A DNA stretch of 47,565 nucleotides. Origin: Aliiruegeria lutimaris. Its GTDB lineage: Bacteria; Pseudomonadota; Alphaproteobacteria; Rhodobacterales; Rhodobacteraceae. The stretch is taken from the NCBI RefSeq assembly GCF_900099935.1, contig NZ_FNEK01000035.1, positions 1 through 47,565 of the forward strand, given 5' to 3'. The notes under the pieces were generated by a model that made no database searches, was not told the DNA's origin, and was given only the letters and a program-made list of their open reading frames with translations. A program made the translations under genes and the position numbers. Positions 1-9,219 of this stretch are shown here, in pieces (position 1 is the stretch's first letter; the number at the start of each line of letters is the position of its first letter).

Positions 1-165
1 CCCACCCGGCGAAGAAATTTCCGTTCGGGTCACGTTTTTGTGACGGAATCAGATAAAACATGCAGGCATTCAAATGTACGAAAACGGTGCGCAGAACGGT
101 GCGGACAGCTTCCAACAAGTTCGCGATCGATCTCCACCGTGTCACGGATCTGGAGGAAACGCACC

Positions 166-1488
166 ATGACAAAATCCGTTCGGAATCAGCGTGCCATCGC
201 AGGCATGGCAGGGCTGGTTCTTCTCGGAGCCGCCGCAGGCCCCGCGCAGGCAACCAACGGCTATTTCGCCAACGGCTATGGCGCAGCCTCCAAGGGGATG
301 GCAGGTGCAGGGGTTGCAGTACCGTCCGGCGTTCTCAGCCTCGCCCAGAACCCGGCCGCCGGGAACAAGATCGGCAACTCTGCCGGCTTCTGCATCACCA
401 CCTTCGCCCCCAGCCGGAGCATCGACATCGATTCGACCGACAGCTACGGCGGCATGCAGGCGTTGGTCCCCGGCAAGCATACCAGCGAAAACGACTACTT
501 CTTCATTCCCTGCGGTGGCGCCAACTGGCGCCTGAACGAGCGCATGTCGCTCGGGTTCGTCGTTTACGGAAACGGCGGCATGAACACCGAGTACGACACC
601 AACATCTTCGACAGCAGCCTGCTGCAATTCAATGGTTCACCCGCCGGGTTCTCATCCTCGCCGCTTGGCGTGAACCTCGAACAGGTCTTCATCGGCCTGA
701 ACGTGAGCTACCAGGTGAATGAACAACTCTCGCTCGGTTTCGCGCCGATCTATGCCGTGCAGCGCTTCTCCGCCACCGGGCTGGAACTCTTCCAGAGCAT
801 GTCCAGCGATCCCGCCAACGTGACGAATAACGACGATTCCTGGTCCCGCGGTTGGGGCTTCAATGTCGGCCTGCTCTACGAGCCCAACGAGGAATGGGAT
901 ATCGGCATCTCCTATCGCTCACGCATCTGGATGAGTGAGTTCGACAGGTATTCGGGGCTCTTCGCGGAACAGGGCGATTTCGACATCCCCGCGACGCTCC
1001 TGATCGGCGCCGCCTACACACCCGCCGCAGACCCGCGCTTCACTTTCACCGCGGAATATCAGCGGATCTACTACAGCCAGATCAAGGCCATCGCCAATGG
1101 CGGCTCGGTGATCGACCCGACCGACGCGCGCCTCGGCGAGGATGACGGCCCCGGATTCGGCTGGAAGGACATGGATATCTTCCGCGTCGGCGCCATCTAT
1201 CGCCACGACGAGAAATGGACCTTCCGCGGTGGCGTGAGCTACGCCTCCCAGTTCATCGACGACGAGGAAGTCCTGTTCAACACCCTCGCACCGGCGACGA
1301 TCCAGTGGCACGCCTCCGTGGGCGCCACCTACGCGGTCAACGACAACTGGAAGATCCACGGCGCATACACCCACGCCTTCAGCAACTCCGTCTCCGGCCG
1401 CAACGAGACCATCCCGTTCAACGAGCAGGACATCGAACTGCAGATGTCCCAGAACGAATTCGTCCTCGGCGCCAGCTACAGTTGGTGA
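166..1488 (+). CDS. FadL/OmpP1/TodX-family outer-membrane channel
   Basis: Outer-membrane beta-barrel of the FadL/TodX family, which moves hydrophobic or aromatic molecules across the outer membrane. The 440-residue product starts with a signal peptide that probably ends at AQA (residue 29). The mature N-terminus follows as TNGYFANGYG and then a KGMAGAG motif, the hatch-like start typical of FadL. The chain ends in an aromatic residue (...GASYSW), as needed for barrel insertion. I chose the ATG at 166 because a GGAGG sits at 152-156; an upstream in-frame ATG at 40 has no such site and would hide the signal peptide. A hairpin follows the stop codon. It lies upstream of sqr in the same direction but is separated by that hairpin, so cotranscription is uncertain. 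The substrate cannot be read from the sequence. Confidence 0.9.
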   Translation: MTKSVRNQRAIAGMAGLVLLGAAAGPAQATNGYFANGYGAASKGMAGAGVAVPSGVLSLAQNPAAGNKIGNSAGFCITTFAPSRSIDIDSTDSYGGMQALVPGKHTSENDYFFIPCGGANWRLNERMSLGFVVYGNGGMNTEYDTNIFDSSLLQFNGSPAGFSSSPLGVNLEQVFIGLNVSYQVNEQLSLGFAPIYAVQRFSATGLELFQSMSSDPANVTNNDDSWSRGWGFNVGLLYEPNEEWDIGISYRSRIWMSEFDRYSGLFAEQGDFDIPATLLIGAAYTPAADPRFTFTAEYQRIYYSQIKAIANGGSVIDPTDARLGEDDGPGFGWKDMDIFRVGAIYRHDEKWTFRGGVSYASQFIDDEEVLFNTLAPATIQWHASVGATYAVNDNWKIHGAYTHAFSNSVSGRNETIPFNEQDIELQMSQNEFVLGASYSW

Positions 1489-1495
1489 ACCACGC

Positions 1496-1522
1496 GGCTA
1501 CGCCGCCGCCGACGGCGTAGCC
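1496..1522 (+). terminator. Probable hairpin terminator after the FadL-family gene
   Basis: A perfect 10-bp stem (GGCTACGCCG at 1496-1505 with CGGCGTAGCC at 1513-1522) and a 7-nt loop lie 8 nt after the stop codon. Only a mixed C/T tract follows, with no clean U-run, so termination may be partial. Confidence 0.6.
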
Positions 1523-1653
1523 CGCTTCTCTCTCGTCCCCAATCCTTCGGGTTTGATTTCAGTCATGTCGCCATCCGGCGGCTGGTGTCATTCTTACCGG
1601 ATCAGAACCGGCATCTGGATGCCGGGCTGCTCACAACTCGGGGAGGAGATGTG

Positions 1654-2937
1654 ATGGCACATGTTGTCGTGCTCGGCGCCGGTCTTGGCGGCGTCATAAT
1701 GGCCTACGAGGTACAAGACCACCTCGGCCCGGGCCATAAAGTCACCGTGATCAACAAGGGGACAACCTACAGTTTCGTGCCATCGAACCCGTGGGTCGCC
1801 GTGGGATGGCGCGAAAGGAGCGACATCGAGGTCGATCTGATCACCACGTTGGCACGCCGCAAGATCCGCTTTCGTCCGGAAGGCGCGGCCCGTATCCATC
1901 CTGCGGAAAACCGTGTCGAGTTAACCGGCGGCGACAGTGTCCCCTACGATTACCTTGTCATCGCGACCGGTCCGGATCTCGCTTTCGACGAGATCGAAGG
2001 GCTTGGCCCTGAGGGGCACACACAATCCATCTGCCAGGTCGACCACGCCCTGCAAGCCAAGGTCGCCTTTGACAATCTTGTTGCCAAACCGGGACCGGTC
2101 GTCATCGGTGCCGTGCAGGGCGCAAGCTGTTTTGGCCCGGCCTACGAGTTCACCTTCATCGTGGATACGGCCCTGCGCCGGGCGAAGGTACGGGACCAGG
2201 TTCCGATGACTTTCGTAACATCCGAACCCTATATCGGCCATCTTGGGCTCGACGGTGTCGGCGACACCAAGGGGCTGCTCGAGAGCGAGATGCGCGAGCA
2301 CCACATCAAGTGGATCACCAACGCGCGGGTGAAATCCGTCGCGGACGGGATGATGCATGTCGAGGAGGTCGCCGGGGATGGCTCTGTGAAAGCAACCCAT
2401 GAACTTCCCTTCTCGTTCTCGATGATGCTGCCGGCCTTCCGTGGTGTGGAGGCGGTCCGCGATATCGAAGGGCTTACCAACCCGCGCGGCTTCATCCTTG
2501 TGGACAAGCATCAGCAGAATCCGACTTTCCGGAACATATTCGCGATCGGTGTCGGGGTTGCCATTCCGCCGACCGGTTCGACCCCGGTGCCGGTTGGCGT
2601 TCCCAAGACAGGCTTCATGATTGAAAGCATGGTAACCGCGACAGCAATGAACATCGCTTCGCTGGTCGAAGGAAAGGAGCCGCACGAGGTGGCCACGTGG
2701 AACGCCGTTTGCCTCGCCGATTTCGGAGATTCCGGTGTCGCTTTCGTCGCTCAGCCGCAGATCCCGCCAAGAAACGTCAATTGGTCGTCCTCCGGCAAAT
2801 GGGTTCACTATGCCAAGATCGGCTTCGAGAAGTATTTCCTGCGGAAGATCCGCATCGGGAAATCCGAACCTTTCTACGAGCGGCTTGCCCTGAAGGCACT
2901 CGGCATCGACAAGCTGAAAGTCACTCATACAGACTGA
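1654..2937 (+). CDS. sqr: Sulfide:quinone oxidoreductase (SQR)
   Basis: A 427-residue flavoprotein of the SQR family, which oxidises sulfide to polysulfide or sulfane sulfur and passes electrons to membrane quinone. The N-terminal FAD-binding fold shows VLGAGLGGV (residues 6-14). The three cysteines of true SQRs are all visible: Cys127 (QSICQVDH), Cys159 (GASCFGPAYEF) and Cys353 (AVCLADFGDSG). The last two flank the flavin and carry the polysulfide in characterised enzymes. The C-terminal part is amphipathic and basic, as expected for monotopic membrane attachment. The start at 1654 follows GGGAGGAG at 1641-1648; a GTG immediately before it (1651) is possible. It shares a terminator with the convergent ferritin-like gene. 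No persulfide dioxygenase or sox gene is nearby, so a role in detoxification or energy gain is open. Confidence 0.87.
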   Translation: MAHVVVLGAGLGGVIMAYEVQDHLGPGHKVTVINKGTTYSFVPSNPWVAVGWRERSDIEVDLITTLARRKIRFRPEGAARIHPAENRVELTGGDSVPYDYLVIATGPDLAFDEIEGLGPEGHTQSICQVDHALQAKVAFDNLVAKPGPVVIGAVQGASCFGPAYEFTFIVDTALRRAKVRDQVPMTFVTSEPYIGHLGLDGVGDTKGLLESEMREHHIKWITNARVKSVADGMMHVEEVAGDGSVKATHELPFSFSMMLPAFRGVEAVRDIEGLTNPRGFILVDKHQQNPTFRNIFAIGVGVAIPPTGSTPVPVGVPKTGFMIESMVTATAMNIASLVEGKEPHEVATWNAVCLADFGDSGVAFVAQPQIPPRNVNWSSSGKWVHYAKIGFEKYFLRKIRIGKSEPFYERLALKALGIDKLKVTHTD

Positions 2938-2951
2938 TACACTTGCATAAA

Positions 2952-2980
2952 ACAGCCGTGCGACTCCCTCGCACGGCTGT
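2952..2980. terminator. Bidirectional rho-independent terminator between sqr and the ferritin-like gene
   Basis: A perfect 12-bp stem (ACAGCCGTGCGA at 2952-2963 and its complement at 2969-2980) has a 5-nt loop. Read on the minus strand it is followed by TTTTATGC, a classical U-run for the ferritin-like gene. On the plus strand it lies 14 nt after the sqr stop codon and can serve sqr as well. Confidence 0.85.
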
Positions 2981-3011
2981 GATTCAAATCCCCACGGACG
3001 TCACCCCGGGG

Positions 3012-3497
3012 TCAAACCCCGCCGGAATGCACGACCTCGTAGTAGAGCGCTTCGAGATCCGTCTTGTGCTTGCTCTCCTCGTTCGCAAGGTAGCTGAACA
3101 CTTCATGCATCGGCCCCAGCGGCGTATTGGCGGCAAGCTCGGAATATTCCTCGATCGCGATCTGCTGACGAGCGAGCGCGTATTGCAGCACTTCCTGATC
3201 GTCAGGATCGTCGCCCAGTTCCGGCGTCTGGATGGCGTCCGAGAACCGCCGGTCAGCCTCCGGCCGCAGGATCGCGTCCATAAGGTGCTCCCGGATGTCG
3301 CTGGACTTCGAGAGTTCATAGAGCTTGATCACGTGGTCAAGTTCGTTACGCGCCAGATCTTCCACGATATAGCGTATCTTTTTTGAAACTTTCGGGATCA
3401 GGTCCGTGTAGAAACCATGCGCCTCGCGATCAAACTCGGCGACAACTTCCAGGACTTCCTCGACCGTGGTCATCTTGCTGAGTGTATCTGTTCTCAT
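3012..3497 (-). CDS. Ferritin-like/rubrerythrin-family four-helix protein
   Basis: A 161-residue, mostly helical acidic protein with spaced Glu/His motifs of ferritin-like di-iron proteins: ExxxH-type NELDH, and EEYSEL and NEESKH in the C-terminal half. Rubrerythrin-like and ferritin-like proteins store iron or reduce peroxide; which applies here is not clear. There is no C-terminal rubredoxin domain, because no CxxC pair is present. The ATG at 3497 is preceded by GGAGGAGGACG, a strong ribosome binding site, so the longer upstream reading frame is not used. It is transcribed divergently from the GlpC-like gene and converges on sqr, sharing the terminator at 2952-2980. A link to oxidative or sulfide stress is inference from the neighbourhood only. 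Confidence 0.75.
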   Translation of the reverse strand: MRTDTLSKMTTVEEVLEVVAEFDREAHGFYTDLIPKVSKKIRYIVEDLARNELDHVIKLYELSKSSDIREHLMDAILRPEADRRFSDAIQTPELGDDPDDQEVLQYALARQQIAIEEYSELAANTPLGPMHEVFSYLANEESKHKTDLEALYYEVVHSGGV

Positions 3498-3889
3498 CGT
3501 TCCGTCCTCCTCCCTTTTGTGAGCAGCATGTCCCATGCCCGTCATCAAATGAAGTGGGCAGATTGAACTGACTGCCTTTTGGAAGGCTTGACGCGTGGTT
3601 TTTCGCTGAGATTCGCAGTCCGGACCGAACAAGCTGCGTTTTTGGCTCGGAGTGCCGCTGCCGATGCGGCTCCCAAAGCCACTGCCAGAGCCGCACGGAT
3701 TCGCGGCAGAGACCCGCGCCGCGTTCGTGTAGCAGGTCCTGGACACTCCAGACCGGCACGGCGAAACCATGACTGCCGGAGCGTGCTGCTGCACTCAACT
3801 GTGTGCGTTCAGACAACGCACCTAGCTCTATTCTCTGATGTCCTTGCATGGGGTAACCTTGGCATGACAATTCAACAGCGGAGCCCCCC
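3498..3889. other. Divergent intergenic region, no gene recognised
   Basis: These 392 bases separate the divergent ferritin-like and GlpC-like genes and must hold both promoters. No open frame here has family-like sequence or a convincing ribosome binding site apart from the flanking starts. I could not identify a clear operator. Confidence 0.5.
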
Positions 3890-5185
3890 ATGAGCGCACA
3901 TCCTCGTGGCGATACCCTCGATTTTCTGAAAGTAGCCAAGGATCTGCTGCCCGCTGGCGCGAGCTACGACGCTTGCGTGGGCTGTGGCATCTGCGCTTCT
4001 GGCTGTCCCGCATCGGGCCTGCATGGGATGGATCCAAGGCGATTCATCAACATGGCGATGCTCGGCATGAACAAAGAGCTTTCAACCACGCCGTGGGTCT
4101 GGGCCTGCACGCAATGCAAACGCTGCGCGTATCTCTGTCCGATGGGGATCGACGTGTCGCAACTTGTCGGTGCCGCGCGCGGCGCATGGGCAACCGAGGA
4201 CAAGCCAAGCGGGATCGTGCGCTCCTGCGCGGCGCAGCGACTCGACGAAAGCACCAGCGCGATGGGCATCATGTCGGAGGATTTTGTCGAGATCGTCGAG
4301 GAGACGCTGGAGGAGATACAGGAGAACCAACCGCGTTTTGCCGATCTGAAGGTTCCAATCGACAAGAAGGGCGCGAAATTCGTCATCAACCAGAACTCGC
4401 GGGAGCCGGCGGTCGAGCCGGAAGAGATGGCGCCGTTGTGGAAGATCCTCGACTATGTCGGCGCGGACTGGACGTATTCCTCCAAGGGCTGGGCGGCTGA
4501 GAATTTCTGTATGTTCACCGGCGATCTGGATGCCTGGAAGGAAATGGTTGAAACCCGGGTCGATGCCATCAACGCGCTGGAATGCGAAACCTGGATCAAT
4601 ACCGAGTGCGGGCATTCCTTCTTCACTCTGTGGCAAGGCATCGAGAAGTTCGGACTGGAGGCCAATTTCGAAGCCGAGAGCCTGGTCACCTACTACGCCC
4701 AGTGGATCCGCGAGGGGAGACTGCCGGTCAACTCGGACTGGAACACGAACAACCTCAAGTTCACCGTTCAGGACCCTTGCCAGCTGGTCCGGAAGTCCAT
4801 CGGTGACAAGGCGGCTGACGACCTTCGCTTCGTGGTCAAGACGCTGGTCGGTGAAGAAAACTTCATCGACATGCAGCCGTGCCGAAGTGCGAACTACTGC
4901 TGCGGCGGTGGCGGCGGTTTCTTGCAAGCGGGCATGTCAAAGGAACGACGCGCCTACGGAAAGCGCAAGTTCGACCAGATCATTGCGACGGAGGCGGACT
5001 ACGTGCTGACCCCCTGTCACAATTGCCATTCCCAAATCGACGACGTGGGCGAGTATTTCGGGGGCGCCTACACCGTCACGCATCTGTGGACGCTGATCTG
5101 CCTGTCGCTCGGCATCCTCGGACCGGATGAACGGAAATATCTCGGCCCCGACCTGGCCGATATCAACCTGCCGGATGAGGAGTGA
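3890..5185 (+). CDS. glpC: Fe-S protein with two 4Fe-4S clusters and a CCG domain (GlpC/HdrD type)
   Basis: A 431-residue electron-transfer subunit. Two 4Fe-4S motifs are visible near the N-terminus: C29-x2-C32-x2-C35-x3-C39 and C73-x2-C76-x2-C79-x3-C83P. The C-terminal half carries one complete CCG domain: DPC297QLVR, C331, the pair CCG at 337-339 and CHNC at 376-379. This domain binds a noncubane Fe-S site in heterodisulfide-reductase-type proteins. The first CCG repeat is reduced to scattered cysteines (C207, C240). In E. coli, GlpC plays the membrane-anchoring and quinone-coupling role for the GlpAB dehydrogenase. The stop codon lies 5 nt before glpA, so the genes are cotranscribed. The glpC label rests on this context; DsrK/HdrD-like sulfur proteins share the architecture, and sqr is close by, so that alternative stays open. 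Confidence 0.72.
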   Translation: MSAHPRGDTLDFLKVAKDLLPAGASYDACVGCGICASGCPASGLHGMDPRRFINMAMLGMNKELSTTPWVWACTQCKRCAYLCPMGIDVSQLVGAARGAWATEDKPSGIVRSCAAQRLDESTSAMGIMSEDFVEIVEETLEEIQENQPRFADLKVPIDKKGAKFVINQNSREPAVEPEEMAPLWKILDYVGADWTYSSKGWAAENFCMFTGDLDAWKEMVETRVDAINALECETWINTECGHSFFTLWQGIEKFGLEANFEAESLVTYYAQWIREGRLPVNSDWNTNNLKFTVQDPCQLVRKSIGDKAADDLRFVVKTLVGEENFIDMQPCRSANYCCGGGGGFLQAGMSKERRAYGKRKFDQIIATEADYVLTPCHNCHSQIDDVGEYFGGAYTVTHLWTLICLSLGILGPDERKYLGPDLADINLPDEE

Positions 5186-5190
5186 GCGGA

Positions 5191-6786
5191 ATGCCTGCAC
5201 GGACTTACGAGGCCGACGTGCTCATCATCGGCGGCGGTGCGACCGGTTCAGGGGTCATGCGTGACCTCGCCTTGCGCGGCATCACCTGCCTTCTGATCGA
5301 CCGTAAAGACCTGAATGCGGGTGCTTCGGGTGGCAATCACGGGCTGCTGCACAGTGGCGGACGCTATGCGACCGCCGACGCGGAGACGGCAGCCGAATGC
5401 CGGCGCGAGGGAGATATCCTCAAGTGGCTCGCGCCGGAATGTATCGACGATTGCGGCGGGCTTTTCGTGGCTGTCGAGGGCGATGACGAGGAATTCGCGG
5501 GCGCCTTCCCCGAGCATTGCCGCGTCGCGGGCATTCCCTGCGAGCCACTGACGGCCGCTGAAGCACGCGAGCGCGAGCCGGATTTGCCAGAGGCTATCAT
5601 GGCGGCCTATGCGGTGCCGGATGCCACGATCGACCCGTTCCGCATCGTGCTGGAGAATGTCGGCCATGCCCAGCGATTGAACGATAGCGCCTACCTGCCG
5701 CATACGGAGATCGAAGAGTTCGAGATTTCGGATGGCGAGATCAGGAAAGCGGTTTGCCGGGATCGCCGCAGCGGCGAGCGCGTGGAGATCCGCGCCCGTC
5801 AATTCGTCAACGCGAGCGGCGCATGGGCGGAGAAGGTGGCGCGTCTTGCGGGCTGTCGCGATGTCAGCCTGCTCTATTCCAAGGGCACGCTGCTGATCAG
5901 CAATACCCGGGTGACGAACGGCGTGGTCAACCGGCTGCGCCTTCCCGATGACGGAGATATTCTCGTGCCCGGTGGCACGGTCTCGCTGCTTGGCACCTCG
6001 TCTGTCACGGTCGAAGACCCGGATGGGATCGCACCTACCATCCCGGAGGTGGACCGTATCCTCGCCGAGGGGGCGGCCATGTTGCCGGTGTTGAACGAAA
6101 CCCGCTTCGTGCGGGCTTTCTCGGGGGTGCGGCCGCTCCTGAAAGCCGCCGGCAGCGAGACGGATGGGCGCAAGGCCAATCGCGGCTTCGCGCTGTTCGA
6201 TCACGAGGACCAGGGGCTAGTGAATTTCGCGACTGTCGCGGGCGGCAAGTTTACCACCTTTCGGCTGATGGCCGAAAAGATGGGCGACCTTATTGCCCGG
6301 CGCCTCGGCAGTGCCGAGCCTTGCCGGACTGCACGGGAGCCGCTTCCGTCGGGCGAGGCGTTGCGCTGGACCGAACCGGGCGCCGCCGCGCGCGACTGGT
6401 TCAGGCGTGCCGATCCAGCCGACATGATCCTGTGCGAGTGCGAGATGGTCGCGCGTTCCGCCGTGGACACGATCATCGCCGACGCTCCGGGGGCCGAGGA
6501 TCACATGAGCCTGAAGGCCATCGCCCTGCGCAGCCGGATCGGCAAGGGCGCCTGCCAGGGGGCGTTCTGCTCGATGCGTGTCACCTCGTATCTGTACGAT
6601 CGTGGCGTCTATGACAGCCCCGATGGGCTGCGCCTGATGCGCGACTTCGTCAAGGAACGCTACAAGGGCGTTCGCCCGGTCCTCTGGGGCGCGCAGATGC
6701 CCCAGGCCGAATTGGCCGAGATCCTTCATTGCGGGCTGGCCGGGATGGACCTCGCCACCGATGCGGACGGAGGCGACGCCAAATGA
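5191..6786 (+). CDS. glpA: Glycerol-3-phosphate dehydrogenase, FAD subunit A
   Basis: A 531-residue flavoprotein that oxidises sn-glycerol-3-phosphate to dihydroxyacetone phosphate. It has an N-terminal dinucleotide fold (GGGATGSG at 14-21), the DAO-type substrate domain with the GGNHGLLHSGGRY region, and a C-terminal BFD-like [2Fe-2S] domain. The four expected ligands are seen: C415-x-C417 and C455-x4-C460. That C-terminal cluster separates GlpA from the single-subunit aerobic GlpD. Length is near the E. coli enzyme (542). I chose the ATG at 5191 over an in-frame GTG at 5182, because GAGGAG at 5177-5182 fits the ATG at normal spacing. The stop overlaps the glpB start by 4 bases (ATGA), so translation is probably coupled. 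Confidence 0.92.
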   Translation: MPARTYEADVLIIGGGATGSGVMRDLALRGITCLLIDRKDLNAGASGGNHGLLHSGGRYATADAETAAECRREGDILKWLAPECIDDCGGLFVAVEGDDEEFAGAFPEHCRVAGIPCEPLTAAEAREREPDLPEAIMAAYAVPDATIDPFRIVLENVGHAQRLNDSAYLPHTEIEEFEISDGEIRKAVCRDRRSGERVEIRARQFVNASGAWAEKVARLAGCRDVSLLYSKGTLLISNTRVTNGVVNRLRLPDDGDILVPGGTVSLLGTSSVTVEDPDGIAPTIPEVDRILAEGAAMLPVLNETRFVRAFSGVRPLLKAAGSETDGRKANRGFALFDHEDQGLVNFATVAGGKFTTFRLMAEKMGDLIARRLGSAEPCRTAREPLPSGEALRWTEPGAAARDWFRRADPADMILCECEMVARSAVDTIIADAPGAEDHMSLKAIALRSRIGKGACQGAFCSMRVTSYLYDRGVYDSPDGLRLMRDFVKERYKGVRPVLWGAQMPQAELAEILHCGLAGMDLATDADGGDAK

Positions 6787-8057
6787 AACGAGGACACCGC
6801 AGGATCGAGACACAACTGGCCGTGATCGGCACCGGGATCGCGGGTTTTGCCGCCAGTATCTTTGCCCTGAAACGAGGGCTCGACGTGGCACAATTCGGCC
6901 ATAGCGGCGCGATGGCCTATACGACCGGCTATCTCGACCTGCTCGGCGTGCATGGCCAGCGTATCCGGCAAGATCCCTGGGCGGCGCTGGACGAATTGCG
7001 CCGGGACGAGCCGCAGCACCCCATGAGCAAGCTTTCCAACCCGACGATCCGTACCGCCTTTGACGGGTTCACCGATGCGCTGTGCGACATGGGAATAGGC
7101 TACACCAAGGCGGGCGAGCAAAACCTGTCGGGGCTGCTGCCGAACGGCGTCGCCAAACCGACCTTGTCGGTTCCGAAGACGATGCTTCCCGGCATTGCGG
7201 CGCGCGAAGCGGGGGCAAGAACGCTGGTTCTGGATTTCGATGGGTTGCAGGGTTTCAGCGCCAAGGCGTTCGAAGTCAATTTCGCCGAACGCTGGCCGGC
7301 GCTGAAATCGGCGCGATTGACCTTCCCCGACATGGAAAACCGCCAGGTCTTTCCCGAGGTCCTTGCACGGTCGCTGGAGAACAGGGCTACGCAGGAGGCG
7401 CTTGCCGGCTTGATCCGGCCGCTGCTGAATGGAGCCGAATATGTCGGTGTTCCGGCGATCCTCGGCATGCATGCGCCGGATGAAATCCGGGCACGGATGG
7501 AGCATGCCATCGGGGCCACGCTCTTCGAGATACCCACCATTCCGCCCGCCGTTCCCGGGATCCGCCTCCGCGAATGCTTCGAGCGCGCTTTCCCGGACAT
7601 GGGCGTAAAACTGGAACCCCAGTTGAAGGTTTCCAACGTGGAGTTCGGACGCTCCGGCGCGACCCTGTTTCTGCACGGGCCGATGGAAGATCTCGAGATC
7701 GAAGCGTCAGCGGTCCTTCTCGCGACCGGCCGGTTCCTGTCCGGCGGCCTGAAATCCGACCAGCATCGCCTGTCCGAGCCCTTGCTGGACCTGCCGATCT
7801 TGCAGCCAGACGGCCGCCAGGAATGGTTCCGTCATGAATATCTCGACCCGCGCGGCCATCCGATCAACCGGCTTGGAATCGAGGTCGACAGCGCGTTCCG
7901 CCCGGTGATGCCAGATGGCGATCCGGTGAATGAGCGTCTCTTTGCGGCCGGCGCGATCCTCGCCCACCAGGATTGGGTTCGGCAGCGCAGCGGCGCCGGA
8001 TTGGCCATTGCCACGGCCTACGCCGCGACAGAAGCCGCAGCCGCAATGCTCGCCTGA
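6783..8057 (+). CDS. glpB: Anaerobic-type glycerol-3-phosphate dehydrogenase subunit B
   Basis: A 424-residue flavoprotein of the GlpB family (E. coli 419 residues), with an N-terminal nucleotide-binding fold (AVIGTGIAGFAAS) and the conserved GYLDLLG stretch. In E. coli, GlpB works with GlpA and GlpC to pass electrons from glycerol-3-phosphate to menaquinone or other quinones. The start overlaps the glpA stop in an ATGA. It is the last gene of the glpC-glpA-glpB run, and it converges with the M56 peptidase gene only 13 nt downstream, with no obvious terminator between. Confidence 0.9.
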   Translation: MKRGHRRIETQLAVIGTGIAGFAASIFALKRGLDVAQFGHSGAMAYTTGYLDLLGVHGQRIRQDPWAALDELRRDEPQHPMSKLSNPTIRTAFDGFTDALCDMGIGYTKAGEQNLSGLLPNGVAKPTLSVPKTMLPGIAAREAGARTLVLDFDGLQGFSAKAFEVNFAERWPALKSARLTFPDMENRQVFPEVLARSLENRATQEALAGLIRPLLNGAEYVGVPAILGMHAPDEIRARMEHAIGATLFEIPTIPPAVPGIRLRECFERAFPDMGVKLEPQLKVSNVEFGRSGATLFLHGPMEDLEIEASAVLLATGRFLSGGLKSDQHRLSEPLLDLPILQPDGRQEWFRHEYLDPRGHPINRLGIEVDSAFRPVMPDGDPVNERLFAAGAILAHQDWVRQRSGAGLAIATAYAATEAAAAMLA

Positions 8058-8070
8058 CCGGCGGAAGCGG

Positions 8071-9219
8071 TTAGTCGTTCGAAGAGAGGGTCTCGGCGTT
8101 GGATGCCGGCACGCCCGATGCCTGTGGCTGAGACGCGTTGCGTTGACCGAGGCGCTCCAGGTTCACGATCGTGCTCAGCATGATGCGGTCATGGCTCCAC
8201 CCCGTCGGGCTCCGCATGAGAACCGCTCCCACGGCGAGAAGCAGGCACAAGAGCAGTCCGATGGCTTTCCAGATCTGCTGCCCCGCAGGCGACGGCGTGT
8301 GGCCGGTCAACGCGACGATCCGGCGCCCGAGCTGGCTGTTGAGCGCCGTGTCACGTCGGGTTTCGACGAAGCCTACGGCGGGTCCCAACGGCGCGAAGAT
8401 CGTGCGCTCCGCCCGCGCGCGACCGCAGGCACGGATAAGGCTACGGCAATACCCGCCGAGTTCGTCCGGGCGGCGCAATGCCATGGCCTGATCGCAGGCC
8501 ATCTCGCGCAACTCGCGCATCTGTCGGCTGCACAGGTGAAAGGCCGGGTTCCAGAAGAAAAACGGTCGAAGCGCTTCGGCCGCGAATTCATGCAGGAGGT
8601 CGAGTTGGCGAAGGTGCTGGAACTCGTGCGACAGCGTGAAATGCAGGTCTCGCCCATGTGCAAGCGTAGCTGCGGGCAGCACGACGAAGCGGCGGCGCAA
8701 CCCGCAGGTGGAGAAAGGCACCGAGGTCTCGTCCGAGATCAGCAATTCCAGGCGGCCGAAACGGCGCCAGGGATGGGCATTTTTCAGCACCCGCCGCAGT
8801 TTCAGAGCTGCCAGGCAAAGGCGCGCCACCGACAGCACAAGGCCGAGAAGGAGAAGCGCAAGTACGCCCTGTGTCCAGGGAACGCGCTGAAGCAGGAAGG
8901 CGTCGGTCATCTCTGTCCGGAGACCGAGAAGGGATTCGAAACGCGACGCGCTCATCTCCACGTTGCCGTTCAGGTACTGCGCGAGCAGAATGTCCGAGAA
9001 ATTGAGATGTCCCGCCTCGGGTGCGGAGACCAACCGGGCAACGAATGGCGCCACGATGACGGCGATGAAGATCCATTCCATCGCGCGGGCCTGCCCCATC
9101 AGGGCCTGGCCAAACCGACCACGGGCGAAGGCACGGCGCATGGGCAGCCATACCGCCACGAGGACGAGGAGCAATATGTTTGCGTCTATCCACGCATTCA
9201 GGATGTCTTCAACCGCCAT
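8071..9219 (-). CDS. BlaR1/MecR1-like M56 membrane peptidase without a beta-lactam sensor domain
   Basis: A 382-residue integral membrane zinc peptidase of family M56. Predicted membrane segments lie around residues 12-30, 48-66, 115-140 and 292-312. The zinc site is visible as HEFQH at 198-202, with a third-ligand motif REMACD (Glu239). In BlaR1 and MecR1, this protease is activated by a C-terminal penicillin-binding sensor and then cleaves BlaI/MecI. Here only about 70 polar residues follow the last membrane segment, so the classical sensor is missing and the signal is unknown. The start overlaps the end of the BlaI-family gene by 11 bases, as in bla operons. The pair sits directly after the glycerol transporter genes and no beta-lactamase gene is nearby. 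Confidence 0.85.
   Translation of the reverse strand: MAVEDILNAWIDANILLLVLVAVWLPMRRAFARGRFGQALMGQARAMEWIFIAVIVAPFVARLVSAPEAGHLNFSDILLAQYLNGNVEMSASRFESLLGLRTEMTDAFLLQRVPWTQGVLALLLLGLVLSVARLCLAALKLRRVLKNAHPWRRFGRLELLISDETSVPFSTCGLRRRFVVLPAATLAHGRDLHFTLSHEFQHLRQLDLLHEFAAEALRPFFFWNPAFHLCSRQMRELREMACDQAMALRRPDELGGYCRSLIRACGRARAERTIFAPLGPAVGFVETRRDTALNSQLGRRIVALTGHTPSPAGQQIWKAIGLLLCLLLAVGAVLMRSPTGWSHDRIMLSTIVNLERLGQRNASQPQASGVPASNAETLSSND

Noticed and set aside
3579-3893. Small Arg/Ala-rich open frame upstream of the GlpC-like gene
   Set aside because: No ribosome binding site or family similarity; composition typical of a random frame in GC-rich DNA.
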